DNA of 64,000 nt from Candidatus Melainabacteria bacterium. Its GTDB lineage: Bacteria; Cyanobacteriota; Vampirovibrionia; Obscuribacterales; Obscuribacteraceae. The stretch covers positions 372,001 through 436,000 of the forward strand of contig JAFKGK010000001.1 in the NCBI GenBank assembly GCA_017307165.1, read 5' to 3'. The notes under the pieces were generated by a model. The model saw nothing but the letters and a program-made list of their open reading frames with translations, was not told the origin of the DNA and ran no database searches. A program made the position numbers and the translations under genes. Positions 52,251-62,779 of this stretch are shown here, piece after piece. Numbering within the stretch: position 1 is the first letter of the stretch; every line of letters starts with the position of its first letter.

Positions 52251-53201
52251 GTGAAAGCGGCATTTATCGGCGCGGGGGCGGTTGGAGGTTATTTTGGCGG
52301 CTTGCTTGCCAGAGCAAGAGGGCAAGATTTATCTGTCGCTCTCGTTGGGCGACCGGCATTTTGCAAGGCCGTGCTCGAGAAGGGGCTCGTGTTGGACACA
52401 GTGGCGTTCAAGGACACGATTGCTGCTGGCGAGGACCGGCCTCTCACCGTGACCACCGAAATCTCTGATTGTGCCGATGCCGATTTGATCTTTCTTTGCG
52501 TCAAAACATACGACACAAGGCAGACTGTCGAGACCCTGATACGATCGATGCCTGTCGATGCAAAACCCATCATCATCAGCATGCAGAACGGAGTAGACAA
52601 TCAGAATCAAATCGAGGCCGTTGCCCACCAGAGCCATGCTGGCATCAAGGTATTGCCGGCTGCTGTCTACGTGGCTTGCTCCATGCCGGAGCCAGGTTAT
52701 ATCAAGCATGTCGGACGAGGAGACATAGTCCTGAGTCGTAGCGCTGAGGCGCAAATTGTGCAGGATGTTTTTAATGCCGCGGGTATCGCATGCAAGCAAG
52801 TGCAAAATATCGATAGCGAGCTCTGGACCAAATTTATCTGGAACTGCGCTGCCAATGGCATTAGCGGGTTGCTCGAAATGGACTATGGCGATCTGACTGT
52901 ATCCGAGCACGGTTTTGCCTTGATCGAGCGTTTGGTCGACGAACTATATATGGTGGCACGTCAAAAAGGCATCGCTCTCGATCTGACGGCCAGACAGGTA
53001 GCGGACAAGCTGCATGCCGAGATGCCGCGCGCTCTCTCCAGTACCTGTCGCGATCTCATCAGCGGCAAGCCGACAGAGATCGAAGCTCTCAATGGCTATA
53101 TCTATCGCCAGGGGCGCCAGTTAGGGCTCGATTGCGCAGTCAACGAGACAATCTATAGACTCGTGGCCATGAAAGAAACTAAGCAGCGTTCCCAAAATTA
53201 G
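52251..53201 (+). CDS. panE: 2-dehydropantoate 2-reductase (ketopantoate reductase)
   Basis: 316 residues from GTG 52251; AGGGGG lies five bases upstream, and the longer frame from 52143 adds non-homologous residues. The NADPH-binding start [16 protein letters not shown], the [11 protein letters not shown] segment, [10 protein letters not shown], the catalytic Lys region [14 protein letters not shown] and the C-terminal [15 protein letters not shown] fit the family. It reduces ketopantoate to pantoate for coenzyme A. It overlaps the convergent cstA by four bases. Confidence 0.9.
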   Translation: MKAAFIGAGAVGGYFGGLLARARGQDLSVALVGRPAFCKAVLEKGLVLDTVAFKDTIAAGEDRPLTVTTEISDCADADLIFLCVKTYDTRQTVETLIRSMPVDAKPIIISMQNGVDNQNQIEAVAHQSHAGIKVLPAAVYVACSMPEPGYIKHVGRGDIVLSRSAEAQIVQDVFNAAGIACKQVQNIDSELWTKFIWNCAANGISGLLEMDYGDLTVSEHGFALIERLVDELYMVARQKGIALDLTARQVADKLHAEMPRALSSTCRDLISGKPTEIEALNGYIYRQGRQLGLDCAVNETIYRLVAMKETKQRSQN

Positions 53202-55330
53202 CAACAGCGCAAGATTGGGCTTTCGGCCTGATCTTGATCTTTGTTATGCCCCTGCTGCGCGCCTCTGGCTCTGGCTTCCGCCATTTCCCTTGCCAGTATC
53301 TCCGAGTCCTCTCCCAGGCCGGTTGGGGTAAAGCCGCCTTTGCTCTTTTTGATCCAGGTGCGGATAGAGTCTAAGACGATGATGGTGACTAGCACTACAA
53401 AGAGCGTTCCCAATGCTGCATCGAGATAGTCGTTAAAGACCAGGACGCGCGTGGTGGCATTAGCCTCGGCGCTGGCTGTGGCCATTTGGGCCTCCAGCAT
53501 TTTTGCGTGGCTTAGGAAGCCCAACTTGGGATTGTCGGAAAAAATCTTGAGAAAGGCAGCGCTATAGGTCACGGTCAAGAGCCAGGTGAGGGGCACGATG
53601 GTGACAAATGAGTAGCGGATGCGGCCCATGGAAATGATGCAGGAGGTGCCTACGCATAGAGCCACCACTGCAAGCAGCTGGTTGGAGATGCCGAAGAGCG
53701 GCCAGAGGCTGTTGATGCCGCCCAGAGGGTCGATCACGCCTTGATAGAGAAAGTATCCCCAACCGGCCACGACGAGTGCCGAACTCAGTATCACCGCTGG
53801 ATACCATTCGGTGCGGCCGAGCGGCTTCCAGATAAGGCCGAGAAAATCCTGCAGGAGAAACCTGCCTACTCGAGTCCCTGCATCAAGGCAGGTGAGGATA
53901 AAGAGCGCCTCGAACATAATGGCAAAGTGATACCAGAATGATATGGTGGTATCGTCCTTCATGATACGTGTAAAGATCTGCGCCATGCCTACGGCAAGGG
54001 TCGGACCGCCCCCTGTGCGGGCCCACAGTGAATCTTCGCCGACTTGAGCGGCGAGATCGGCCATACCTTTGGGGCTGACTGGATAACCCCAGGATGTGAT
54101 CTTGGCGGCCGCCTCTACGGGGACCTGACCGACGACTCCCTTGGGACTATTGATGGCAAAATACTGTCCTGGCTCCAGTGAGCAAGCCGAGACGATAGCC
54201 ATGATGGCGACGGCTGCTTCGCAAAGCATGCCGGCATAGCCGATCGGTCTGGCATGCGACTCTTTGCTGATCATCTTGGGCGAGGTGCCGGATGATACCA
54301 GGGAGTGAAATCCAGAAATGGCACCACAGGCGATGGTGATAAAGCAGAAGGGAAAGATGCCGCCAGAGAATAATGGCCCCTGGCCGTTGACAAAGACCGT
54401 CAGTGCGGGCATCTCGAGTACCGGTTGCAAGACCATTATGCCGAGCGCCAGCATGCCGATAACGCCAATTTTGAGAAAGGCGGATAGATAATCTCGGGGT
54501 GCGAGCAGGATCCAGACTGGGAGGACTGAGGCGACAAAACCGTAGAGCATCACCGAAACTGAAAGCGCCGGACCATCCAGAGTAAAGATCGGAGCCCAGA
54601 AGGGATCCTGTCCGATCCATTTGCCTGCCACTACAGCCAGTATCGTAAGGACGACGCCGATTATCGATCCTTCCATTACTTTGTGAGGTCTGATCATTTT
54701 CATATAGATGCCGACCACCATAGCGATTGGTATGGTGGCAGCCAAGGTAAAAGTGCCCCAGGGGCTTGCTTTTAGTGCATTGACGATGACCAGGGCCAGG
54801 ACGGCCATGAGGATCATCATGATCAAGAGTATGGCGATGAGAGCGATCGTACCGGCCAGAGGGCTGATCTCGTCACGCGCCAATTGGCCGAGCGACTTGC
54901 CGCGTCTACGCATCGAGGAGCAGAGTATGACAAAGTCTTGAACAGCCCCTGCGAGCACTACACCGGCGATGATCCAGAGCGTGCCCGGCAAATAGCCAAA
55001 CTGAGAGGCGAGGATCGGTCCGACAAGTGGGCCTGCACCGGCGATGGCGGCAAAATGGTGGCCAAACAAAACCCATTTGTGTGTGGGCACAAAATCTTTG
55101 CCATCATCTATTGAGGTCGCTGGTGTTTGATGCCTGTCATCCAGACTAAAAACACGTTCGGCGATAAATCTTGCATAAAAACGATAAGCCGCCGAAAAAG
55201 TACATGCTGCAGCCAATACCAACCAGACGGCATTGATCTTTTCGTGTCTGACCGAGGCTATGGTGTAGAGCGCGTACAGGCCCAAAAGGGCGATCGGTAC
55301 CCAGATGATGAGGCCCTTTTTATCTTTCAA
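53198..55330 (-). CDS. cstA: Carbon starvation protein A (CstA family transporter)
   Basis: 710 residues, about 16-18 hydrophobic segments. Family landmarks include [26 protein letters not shown] (shown as [19 protein letters not shown]), [28 protein letters not shown] and [14 protein letters not shown]. CstA proteins take up peptides or pyruvate under carbon limitation. The charged C-terminus is longer than usual. It is followed upstream by a CNT nucleoside transporter, 21 bases away on the same strand, suggesting a nutrient-uptake operon. Confidence 0.93.
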   Translation of the reverse strand: MKDKKGLIIWVPIALLGLYALYTIASVRHEKINAVWLVLAAACTFSAAYRFYARFIAERVFSLDDRHQTPATSIDDGKDFVPTHKWVLFGHHFAAIAGAGPLVGPILASQFGYLPGTLWIIAGVVLAGAVQDFVILCSSMRRRGKSLGQLARDEISPLAGTIALIAILLIMMILMAVLALVIVNALKASPWGTFTLAATIPIAMVVGIYMKMIRPHKVMEGSIIGVVLTILAVVAGKWIGQDPFWAPIFTLDGPALSVSVMLYGFVASVLPVWILLAPRDYLSAFLKIGVIGMLALGIMVLQPVLEMPALTVFVNGQGPLFSGGIFPFCFITIACGAISGFHSLVSSGTSPKMISKESHARPIGYAGMLCEAAVAIMAIVSACSLEPGQYFAINSPKGVVGQVPVEAAAKITSWGYPVSPKGMADLAAQVGEDSLWARTGGGPTLAVGMAQIFTRIMKDDTTISFWYHFAIMFEALFILTCLDAGTRVGRFLLQDFLGLIWKPLGRTEWYPAVILSSALVVAGWGYFLYQGVIDPLGGINSLWPLFGISNQLLAVVALCVGTSCIISMGRIRYSFVTIVPLTWLLTVTYSAAFLKIFSDNPKLGFLSHAKMLEAQMATASAEANATTRVLVFNDYLDAALGTLFVVLVTIIVLDSIRTWIKKSKGGFTPTGLGEDSEILAREMAEARARGAQQGHNKDQDQAESPILRCC

Positions 55331-55351
55331 GACTCGCTCCTGTTGCGTTTA

Positions 55352-56647
55352 TCAATTAGTCAAAAGGCCTGCCAGACAGGCCGAGAGATAGCTAGCCATA
55401 GTACCGCAGAGGAGAGCCTTGAGACCGAGCTTGGCAAGGTCCTCGCGTCGGCTGGGGGCAATTTCGCCAATTCCACCGATCTGCATGGCCACTGAGGATA
55501 GATTGGCAAAGCCGCACAAGGCAAAGGTAGCAATGGTTTCTGCCTTGGGACTTAGTGTCCGTACACCCTCTTTTACCATTTCGGCCAGATCAGTAAAAGC
55601 GAGAAACTCATTGATGACAATTTTTTCTCCCATGAGCATACCCACTGTCGATATGTCTCTGGCAGGCACGCCAAGCAAAAATGCTACTGGGGCAAACATG
55701 ACGCCAAAGAGATCCTTGATCTTGAGATGCGCTAGATCGAGTCCTATGCCATTGGCTCTCAGGCCCAGATTGTACAGGCCCGCCCCGATCGCACCGCAAG
55801 CAGCGTCGCACATAAAGATCAGGGCGATAAAGGCAATGAGCATAGCCACTACATTGAGGCCGATGCGGAGACCTTCGGAAGCACCATGGGCGGCAGCATC
55901 GATGATATTGGCCGCAGTGCGCTTTACCTCGATCGAGACCTTGCCGCGGGTCATTGATTCTTGCGTTTCGGGATAGATGATCTTGGAGATCACAAGTGCT
56001 CCCGGGGCCGCCATAACGCTGGCCGTTAACAGATAACTGGCCTTGATGCCCAGTCCTATATAGACTGCCAGTACCCCTCCGGATACGCATGCCATGGATC
56101 CAGCCATGGAGGCGAGGAGCTCGGAGCGAGTCATTGTCGGCACGTAAGGCTTGATCAAAAGTTGGGCTTCGACCTGGCCGACAAAGACCGAGGCGGCATT
56201 TGATAGGGCCTCCGCACCTGAGGCGCCCATGACCTTTGCCACCACGCGCGCCACTATCTCTACAGCCTTTTGCATGAGGCCGGTATAGTAGGAAATGCTG
56301 ACCAGGCTGGAGACAAAAATGATGGTGGGCACCACACGAAAGGCAAAAATGTAGCGCGCGTCGTTACCGACCAGCGCTGCTAGTCGATCGGTGGCTAGAG
56401 GCCCAAAGACAAATTTGGCGCCCTCGTCCGAAAAATGCAGGAGGCTGGTGATGCCATCGCCAATAGTGCGAAAGATTTGTTGACCGATATCAGTCTTGAG
56501 GATAAAGACCGCAAGGATGACCTGGAGGATGAATCCAGAGACGATCAGTCTGAGATTGATTGCTTTGCGATTGTTGGATAAGGCATAGGCCAGCCCAAAG
56601 ATCGAGGCGATACCCAATAGTCCCTGGCATTGTTCGGCAAGGCTCAT
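55352..56647 (-). CDS. Concentrative nucleoside transporter (CNT/NupC family)
   Basis: 431 residues with about ten hydrophobic segments. The CNT core includes SNAASVFVGQVEAQLLI, the MTRSELLASMAGSMA loop, LPLI-like helical segments and GFANLSSVAMQIGGIG. It imports nucleosides with sodium or protons. It lies four bases after the upstream helical gene's stop and is probably in the same operon with cstA. Confidence 0.93.
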   Translation of the reverse strand: MSLAEQCQGLLGIASIFGLAYALSNNRKAINLRLIVSGFILQVILAVFILKTDIGQQIFRTIGDGITSLLHFSDEGAKFVFGPLATDRLAALVGNDARYIFAFRVVPTIIFVSSLVSISYYTGLMQKAVEIVARVVAKVMGASGAEALSNAASVFVGQVEAQLLIKPYVPTMTRSELLASMAGSMACVSGGVLAVYIGLGIKASYLLTASVMAAPGALVISKIIYPETQESMTRGKVSIEVKRTAANIIDAAAHGASEGLRIGLNVVAMLIAFIALIFMCDAACGAIGAGLYNLGLRANGIGLDLAHLKIKDLFGVMFAPVAFLLGVPARDISTVGMLMGEKIVINEFLAFTDLAEMVKEGVRTLSPKAETIATFALCGFANLSSVAMQIGGIGEIAPSRREDLAKLGLKALLCGTMASYLSACLAGLLTN

Positions 56648-56650
56648 GGG

Positions 56651-57517
56651 TCAGGCTTTCAGTATCGGTTTGGGTTCAAAGGGCTCACCGGTGATCTGGC
56701 TCTTCTTTTTCTGCCAATCTTCTTGTGCTTGCTGTCTCAGCAATGCAGCCTCTCCTTTATTTCCCGCCAACTCCATAGCCCGGGCCATGACAAATTGTGC
56801 GGCTCCGATCTCAGACGCCTTTTGTAAAAGGGGTTGCTGTGCTTTTTGCAGGGTATCCATCGCTTGCTTTAGCTCGGTCTGGGCCTTGGTTATCTGGTCA
56901 AAGGCCTTGGCGGCGACAGGGTCTTTTTGGAGCTCTTTGCGCAGGCCTTCTTTTAATTTTGGATCGAGATCTGGTTTGCTCAATAGTTGCATGGTAGCTG
57001 TTGTTGCGGCTCTAGCTTCGGGTGAGAGGGTTTGCATGTGCTCGTTGAGTCCTTGTGCTGCCAATTGCATGGCCGGTCCCTTGGAGAGCATGATATCGCG
57101 TCTGGCCATGTTGAGGTCACCCCAATTTTGACTGACGGCCAGGCCATAGTCCGATTGGGTCTTTTGTATGGCATCCATAAACTGAGGTTGCATCTTTTCA
57201 AAGGCTGCACTCTTGTCTGGGGCAGCAGCAAACTTGTCGACTGTCTTGGCCAGGTCCTTTAGCCCATCGCCGACCTTATCCATCGGCATTGCTTTGAGGG
57301 CGGCAAACTCGTCAGGCTTTTGCTTGTCCTCTTGTATATGTAGAGTCTGCAAATCGTAATTAGTTGGTTTAAAATTTTCGTTATTGCGTCTTTGCGATAT
57401 GTCTGAGCTTGACATATCGAGTCTATTTATAAGCGCGTCATCGCCTTGCATGGCGGATGCCGCAATATTGGTGCGGTCGAGCCCAGCTCCTGTCTCATGG
57501 TCTAGATTTCTTGCCAT
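56651..57517 (-). CDS. Unknown helical cytoplasmic protein
   Basis: 288 residues, no signal peptide or transmembrane segment. Rich in Ala, Gln, Lys and Met with heptad-like stretches (KEGLRKELQKDPVAAKAF, FDQITKAQTELKQAMDTL), so mostly alpha-helical and probably oligomeric. I recognise no family. It ends three bases before the CNT transporter start and may be co-transcribed. Confidence 0.6.
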   Translation of the reverse strand: MARNLDHETGAGLDRTNIAASAMQGDDALINRLDMSSSDISQRRNNENFKPTNYDLQTLHIQEDKQKPDEFAALKAMPMDKVGDGLKDLAKTVDKFAAAPDKSAAFEKMQPQFMDAIQKTQSDYGLAVSQNWGDLNMARRDIMLSKGPAMQLAAQGLNEHMQTLSPEARAATTATMQLLSKPDLDPKLKEGLRKELQKDPVAAKAFDQITKAQTELKQAMDTLQKAQQPLLQKASEIGAAQFVMARAMELAGNKGEAALLRQQAQEDWQKKKSQITGEPFEPKPILKA

Positions 57518-57628
57518 AGACTAAACAATCCCCCTGCGCCGTTGTCAAGGGTAGAGTATGAGGCCATGCCCTCAGGGGGAAAAGGGGGATTCTACGAGGA
57601 GTTTTCGTATGCCCGATCTTATTGCTTG

Positions 57629-58783
57629 TCAGGTGCGCCAACGCAGGATTTTTTCTTTTATCGGGTTGATAAAAGCTCGTCCTTGCTCGTAAGCCTCGTT
57701 CCATTCTTTTTTGCAGAGAAAATACCAGTGTCCGGGCGTGCCGGCATCCTTGACCGTCATGATGATGCGTGGACTGTGCTTGGATAAGATCTGGTGCTGC
57801 ATCACGGCCATATCTTTATCTTGAGTCAAAAAGGTCGTGACGAAATAGTCGATGATGGGCTTGATCCAAGCTGTGCCCGGGATAGTCCAGTATGTCGTGT
57901 GATTGAGCTCTGTGTGCGTCTCATCGATCGGTGTCAATGTTGTGATACCAGCGATCAGTGTGCGGTTGCCCCAGCTGATATATTCGCGGCGGCAACCAGG
58001 CAATCTAAAGCTGATCTCGGTCTCTATAAAGCCACCGATCAATTTGAAAACGATCGAATGTTTGCTGGGTTGATGCTTAAGCATAGTCCAACCGGTGCCG
58101 TCCGGGACGTAAGTCTTGGCTTTTTCTTTTAGATTTTTGGCGGAGCGCCACCACCACGATTTGTGGACAAAGGGCACGTGCGCTGTGTCTATGAGGGCCG
58201 CAACGGCATAATCTATATGATGAGGTAGTTGGAGCGTGGTTGTGGTCTTGCTAAAGCTCATGCCATCGAGTCCCGGTGCATAAGGGATCTCTGGCAGGGT
58301 CGCCGGATCTGGATTGTTGGCGCCAAAGTAGACCCAGACCGAACCTAGTCTCTCGGCAGCAGGAAAACTCCTGGTCTTGATCGACTCAGTGCGCATTGAT
58401 TGATCTTTGCAGAGCGACGGGATCTCTGTGCAAGCTCCAGCCGTGTCAAAGCGCCAGCCATGAAAGGGGCACTCCAATTGCTTACCGTCAAAATGACCTG
58501 CTGATAGCTTTACCGCCTGGTGCGGACAGATATCGCGCATGGCAAAGACCTTGCCATTTTGATCGCGGCCTACCACTATCGGTTGACCGAGCATCTCTTT
58601 GGCGACCACGGCATTTTTTTTGAGGGCGCTGGATGGTACGGCAAAATACCACATGTTTTTGGTATAGGTCTTGCCGTAGGGAGAGTTAAACTGCTCCTCC
58701 CACTCGTATTTATCGTGCTCGAGGCCTATTTGTTGTAGGCCATCTACAAACTTGGTTTTGATATCGTCATAAGTGCTCGTCAT
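57629..58783 (-). CDS. Rieske non-heme iron oxygenase
   Basis: 384 residues. The N-terminal Rieske domain (about 30-140) has CPHQ and, 17 residues on, CPFHGW, binding the 2Fe-2S cluster. The C-terminal catalytic domain has the mononuclear iron motif D-x2-H-x4-H in LIDTAHVPFVH. The overall length and a WWWR region after the iron motif are like the pheophorbide-a-oxygenase/PaO and cyanobacterial Rieske oxygenase group more than like bacterial aromatic dioxygenases. The substrate is unknown. No ferredoxin or reductase gene is adjacent. Confidence 0.85.
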   Translation of the reverse strand: MTSTYDDIKTKFVDGLQQIGLEHDKYEWEEQFNSPYGKTYTKNMWYFAVPSSALKKNAVVAKEMLGQPIVVGRDQNGKVFAMRDICPHQAVKLSAGHFDGKQLECPFHGWRFDTAGACTEIPSLCKDQSMRTESIKTRSFPAAERLGSVWVYFGANNPDPATLPEIPYAPGLDGMSFSKTTTTLQLPHHIDYAVAALIDTAHVPFVHKSWWWRSAKNLKEKAKTYVPDGTGWTMLKHQPSKHSIVFKLIGGFIETEISFRLPGCRREYISWGNRTLIAGITTLTPIDETHTELNHTTYWTIPGTAWIKPIIDYFVTTFLTQDKDMAVMQHQILSKHSPRIIMTVKDAGTPGHWYFLCKKEWNEAYEQGRAFINPIKEKILRWRT

Positions 58784-58850
58784 GGTGCCAAGCTTACCGC
58801 AAGAGCTCTCAAAGGGAAATCAAGCGAAAGGATTATTTATCAAATTAAAA

Positions 58851-59252
58851 CTATTTTTCGAGGCATAGTCCGAGATAGTCCTGGCCTTCAAAATCGAGTG
58901 CCTTTTGAAAAGTACGATAGCCAGGCTTTCTAACCTCTAGTAAATGCCTGCCATTATTGAGATGACAGCGAAAGGCACCGCCCGACAGGCCAGAATTGTT
59001 GGCTCGTTTGACCTGTCCTGAAATGGCGCCATCTATAAAGACGTAGGCTCCGACAGATGCCGAATCACTATTGAGGAAAAAATTGGAGTTGCGCTTGCCA
59101 TTGCAGCGAGTCTGCAAAAAAATGATCGTCAATGATATCGTCGCGACCACGCTCCACAATAAGAGTGGGCGCGAGCGCCTGGGGGCCAGAGCGACAGGTA
59201 TATCGGGTGAGAGGAGCAGCCTATCTACCACTGCCGGCCTTGCCTTGCCCAT
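58851..59252 (-). CDS. Membrane-anchored PEGA-like protein
   Basis: 133 residues: cytoplasmic N-terminus, one transmembrane helix (about 29-46, LLLWSVVATISLTIIFL) and a C-terminal PEGA-like domain (about 65-125: AYVFIDGAISGQV, HLLEVRKPGYRTFQKAL). PEGA domains are surface-linked or peptidoglycan-associated sensing modules. Its ATG lies 32 bases inside the 3' end of the PBP gene in another frame, so it is probably translationally coupled to it. Confidence 0.65.
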   Translation of the reverse strand: MGKARPAVVDRLLLSPDIPVALAPRRSRPLLLWSVVATISLTIIFLQTRCNGKRNSNFFLNSDSASVGAYVFIDGAISGQVKRANNSGLSGGAFRCHLNNGRHLLEVRKPGYRTFQKALDFEGQDYLGLCLEK

Positions 59253-61542
59253 CCATAGGCATCCAGAGAGTAGGTGGATTGTAAGGATAAAGCCTGCCTC
59301 CTGACTGTGCGCCGTCCTTGCTGGGCATGGTCTGTGGTGCTGGATAGGCCGGAGGTGCTGGGGCGGGTGCAGGAGCGGCTTGCGGAGCGCTTGTCGGCCC
59401 TGGTGCTACCGGCGGTGCGGACGCATCACCATTGGTGTTGCCAGGCAAAGGCGCTACAGGTGTGCCATCACCAGAGTCTACTTGTGGCGATTGTGGTTGG
59501 CTCAAGCCTGGTTTGGCGTCTGTCTGAGTCGAATTATTGCTATTGTTGCTGTTGGCAGGATCCAAGGCTGGTTGCTGCGCATCTAGTGCTTGACCATCTG
59601 GAGCACTGGCGTTTGCTCCATTTTTTGCCTCACCCTCAGTGACAGGCGTGATGGGGGATGGGGTCATGAATGTGCCGGGTGGAGTGGGGCGAGCCTTGTA
59701 ATAGGCCTCATTGTAGTTGTGCCAGATCTTGGCCATGATCACGCCGCCAGTGACATTGTGGCCTGATATGGGCTTGTTTTCGTCATTACCACCCCAGACG
59801 GCTGTCACCATATCTGGTGTAAAGCCGATAAACCAGATGTCTTTGCCTTCATCGGCGGTACCTGTTTTGCCTGCCACTGGTCGATCGGCGAGCTTGGCAT
59901 TGGTGCCCGTGCCCCATTTGACTACATCTTGCATGCAGTCTACGACTCGCGCTACTGGTTCGACCTGGAACGCTCTGTCGGTCTTGGCTTCAAAGACTTC
60001 GATGATTTGTCCCCGATTGTTTTCGATTTTGCGCAAGACTTGAGGTTTGATCGAGATGCCAAAGCGAGCGAGGGTACCATAGGCGCCCGCCATCTCCAGC
60101 GGGCTGGCTGCAGAGGAGCCGAGAGCGAGTGAAAGATTGGGGTCTAGCTTGGCTGTGATGCCTGCTAATCTGGCCGTTTCTATGACGCTTTCCATACCCA
60201 CCATCTGGCCGATGCGTACGGCAGGTACGTTGCGCGATAGAGCAAGAGCGCGTCTTACTGTGATCTTGCCATAAAACTTGTGGTCAAAGTTTTTAGGAGC
60301 ATAGGCTGGAAGCCCCCAGGGTTGATTGATTACCAGGGGTGTGTCATCTATGGTGCTATCGGGAGCCAGGACGTTTTTGATGAAAGCAGTAAGGTAAACG
60401 AAAGGCTTGAAGCTAGAACCTACAGTGTGAGGATTGGTGGCACGATTAAACTGATTCTTCCAAAAATCACCCACTCCGCCGACCAGTGCCAGGACCTCGG
60501 CGTCACGCACCGATAGCGATACCAGTGCACCCTGAGTGACGCCCTTTGGTGCCTTCTTGATGCCTTCGTTGAGATATTTTTCGGCCAATTTCTGCGCTGT
60601 CGGATCGAGATTGGTATAGACCCTGAGTCCCTGTCTGCGCATCTCGGCCTGGCTAAATCTTTCTCTCAATAGCTGCAAGACGTAGCTGATGTAATAAGGA
60701 TATTGCTGGAGCGGGTTGATACCCTTTTTAAAGACCAGTGGCTTGGCCTTTGCTTCATCTGCCTGGGCTTTGGTGATATAGCCGTATTCGACCATCTTAT
60801 CGATGATCTCGGTTTGTCTTTCTATTGCTACTTTGCGATTTTGCGGAGCGCCGAGCTCCGACGGTGCTTTTACCAGGCCGGCAAGGAAGGCTGATTCGCC
60901 AATATTGAGCTGGCTGGCAGACTTGTCAAAATATCTAGAAGCCGCTCTTTCTATGCCATAGGCGTTGTTGCCAAAATAAACCTGGTTGAGATACATGTTG
61001 AGGATACGCTCTTTGCTATAGCGTCTCTCGAGTTCCCAGGCCGTGTAGGCTTCTTTTAGTTTGCGATCGTATGTCCTGCCGGCGTCGACAAAAAACAAAT
61101 TTTTTGCCAATTGCTGAGTGATAGTCGAGCCGCCTTCGCGCACGTGTCCAGCTTGCATATTGACGATGGTGGCACGAAAAATACTCACAGGGTTGATGCC
61201 CTTGTGCTCGTAAAAATGGTGATCTTCGGCTGCAAGGATTGCCTGCTGCATCTTGGTGGAGATCTGGTTGAGAGGCACTACTCGTCTGTCTTCGTCGCCC
61301 TCGACTGTACACACCAGATGGTCAAAACGATCAAAGATCTGGATCGCTTCTATAGGTTCGTAGCGTTCGACCATGGAGACATCCGGCATGTCTTGCATGT
61401 GCTTATAGACCGATGCTCCGACAAAGCCGCCGCCCAGGGCACCACCGACCAGGCCGATCATAACGATACGCCTAAACCAGAGCCTGGCAGGAGCCAGACG
61501 ACCTTGATGCTGTTTTCTGGCTTGCGAACGTCGCCTTGCCAT
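59221..61542 (-). CDS. Class A penicillin-binding protein (PBP1a-type)
   Basis: 773 residues. An N-terminal basic segment and one transmembrane helix (about 25-50) lead to a glycosyltransferase domain (AAEDHHFYEHKGINP, GGSTITQQLAKNLF) and a transpeptidase domain with SSFKPF (SxxK), SRN (SxN) and GKTGTADEGKDIWF (KTG). The C-terminal tail (about 640-773) is Pro, Ala, Gln and Asn-rich and probably disordered. It polymerises and cross-links peptidoglycan. A PEGA-like gene overlaps its 3' end. Confidence 0.93.
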   Translation of the reverse strand: MARRRSQARKQHQGRLAPARLWFRRIVMIGLVGGALGGGFVGASVYKHMQDMPDVSMVERYEPIEAIQIFDRFDHLVCTVEGDEDRRVVPLNQISTKMQQAILAAEDHHFYEHKGINPVSIFRATIVNMQAGHVREGGSTITQQLAKNLFFVDAGRTYDRKLKEAYTAWELERRYSKERILNMYLNQVYFGNNAYGIERAASRYFDKSASQLNIGESAFLAGLVKAPSELGAPQNRKVAIERQTEIIDKMVEYGYITKAQADEAKAKPLVFKKGINPLQQYPYYISYVLQLLRERFSQAEMRRQGLRVYTNLDPTAQKLAEKYLNEGIKKAPKGVTQGALVSLSVRDAEVLALVGGVGDFWKNQFNRATNPHTVGSSFKPFVYLTAFIKNVLAPDSTIDDTPLVINQPWGLPAYAPKNFDHKFYGKITVRRALALSRNVPAVRIGQMVGMESVIETARLAGITAKLDPNLSLALGSSAASPLEMAGAYGTLARFGISIKPQVLRKIENNRGQIIEVFEAKTDRAFQVEPVARVVDCMQDVVKWGTGTNAKLADRPVAGKTGTADEGKDIWFIGFTPDMVTAVWGGNDENKPISGHNVTGGVIMAKIWHNYNEAYYKARPTPPGTFMTPSPITPVTEGEAKNGANASAPDGQALDAQQPALDPANSNNSNNSTQTDAKPGLSQPQSPQVDSGDGTPVAPLPGNTNGDASAPPVAPGPTSAPQAAPAPAPAPPAYPAPQTMPSKDGAQSGGRLYPYNPPTLWMPMDGQGKAGSGR

Positions 61543-61621
61543 GGATATTTCCTATGCTCGTAATTTGAACCCAGTAATTATAAACGCCCTACAAATCTAT
61601 GCTCAATTCTTGCCTGCACTT

Positions 61622-61664
61622 AACAAAAGAGAGAGCTGTTGTTGAGTCAGCCCTCTCTCTTGTT
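61622..61664 (-). terminator. Hairpin terminator downstream of the Xer gene
   Basis: AAGAGAGAG and CTCTCTCTT arms, plus CTG/CAG, form a stem with a short loop. It lies between the xer stop (61685) and the PBP start (61542), with AACAAAA and TTGTTT flanks. It would end the xer transcript. Confidence 0.6.
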
Positions 61665-61684
61665 TAAAGTCTTATAAAACTAGA

Positions 61685-62779
61685 TCAAGCGCGAGGATGC
61701 GAATTGGTGTACACGCGGCGCAGACGATCCAGGCTGACGTGTGTATAGATCTGAGTGGTATTGATTGTTGTGTGACCGAGGAGGTCTTGTACAACTCTCA
61801 GATCCGCTCCGCCTTCGAGCAGATGCGTAGCAAATGTGTGACGCAGGGTGTGCGGGGTGATCGTCTTATTGATGCCTGCCTTGACGGCATGCTTCATGAC
61901 GATGCGGTGCACAGAGCGACTGGATAGACGAGTCGCTTGACGCGAGACAAACAAAGGATGTTCGCCCTGAGGTTGTCTGCCTTCGGCAAGCTTGGTCCAG
62001 TATTCGCTCAGATATTTTTTGAGCCAGTTGTGGGCTCCTTGATTGAGCAGGACGACTCGCTCTTTATTGCCCTTGCCCAGTACGCGCATTTCCATGGCTT
62101 CTTGATTGTAGTCTTGTACGCGCAAGCCGCAGAGTTCACTGACCCGCATGCCGGTGGCATAGAGGACCTCCATCAGTGCCCTATCCCGGACTCCCAGCAC
62201 GCTATTGGTGTCCGGTGACATCAATAAGCGAACGATTTCTTCTTTGTCCAGGCATGCTGGCAACTGACGAGTGAGTTTGGGACCGCGCACTTGTTTGGAG
62301 GGATCCTCGTCTATCAGTTGTTCGCGGCGGAGATAGCGACAAAAAGTACGGATTGCCGAGATCTTGCGCGCTACTGTGGGGCGAGAGTACTGCTCCTGGA
62401 TCTGTCTTATATAAGAGCGCAAACCTTCAGCGGCGAGCCAGCCACTAGATGCAGTGCCGCTCTCGCTATCCTCGATCACTTGATCTGTGGGCGAAGTCTG
62501 GGATATGGACGGGGTTTCGCTGTCCGACTCGATAAATTGCTTCAAGTCATTCATATAGGCTCTGATCGTGTGCGAAGAATAATTCCTTTCAACTTCCAGG
62601 TAGCCGGCAAATTGCTCCAACCAGGCCTCTCGGCTTACTTCTTGATTCATCGCTTTATGTCTATCCTCATAGTTTTGATTTTGATGCACAACAGAGTCGG
62701 CCGATGACATATCGGTCGAGCCGCTGGACGTGACATGAGCCAGCGAGCCCGCCGCATCGGCGACTGGATCGAAATTCAC
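61685..62779 (-). CDS. Tyrosine recombinase (XerC/XerD-like)
   Basis: 364 residues from GTG 62779; ATG 62650 (MNQEVSREAWLEQFAGYLE) is closer to the usual length of about 300. Core motifs are ATGMRVSELCGL (Arg), HTLRHTFATHLLEGG (His-x-x-Arg), LGHTTINTTQIYTH (His, Tyr). A Ser/Glu/Thr-rich insertion lies at about 83-115, between the first helices and the core-binding domain. It may be the chromosome-dimer resolvase or an unrelated integrase. It sits 20 kb from the tRNA-Pro island, so I do not link them. Confidence 0.87.
   Translation of the reverse strand: MNFDPVADAAGSLAHVTSSGSTDMSSADSVVHQNQNYEDRHKAMNQEVSREAWLEQFAGYLEVERNYSSHTIRAYMNDLKQFIESDSETPSISQTSPTDQVIEDSESGTASSGWLAAEGLRSYIRQIQEQYSRPTVARKISAIRTFCRYLRREQLIDEDPSKQVRGPKLTRQLPACLDKEEIVRLLMSPDTNSVLGVRDRALMEVLYATGMRVSELCGLRVQDYNQEAMEMRVLGKGNKERVVLLNQGAHNWLKKYLSEYWTKLAEGRQPQGEHPLFVSRQATRLSSRSVHRIVMKHAVKAGINKTITPHTLRHTFATHLLEGGADLRVVQDLLGHTTINTTQIYTHVSLDRLRRVYTNSHPRA

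Noticed and set aside
61685-62779. The Xer-type recombinase as integrase of the tRNA-Pro island
   Set aside because: It lies 20 kb outside the repeats and its core looks like a XerC/D protein. I cannot support a link.
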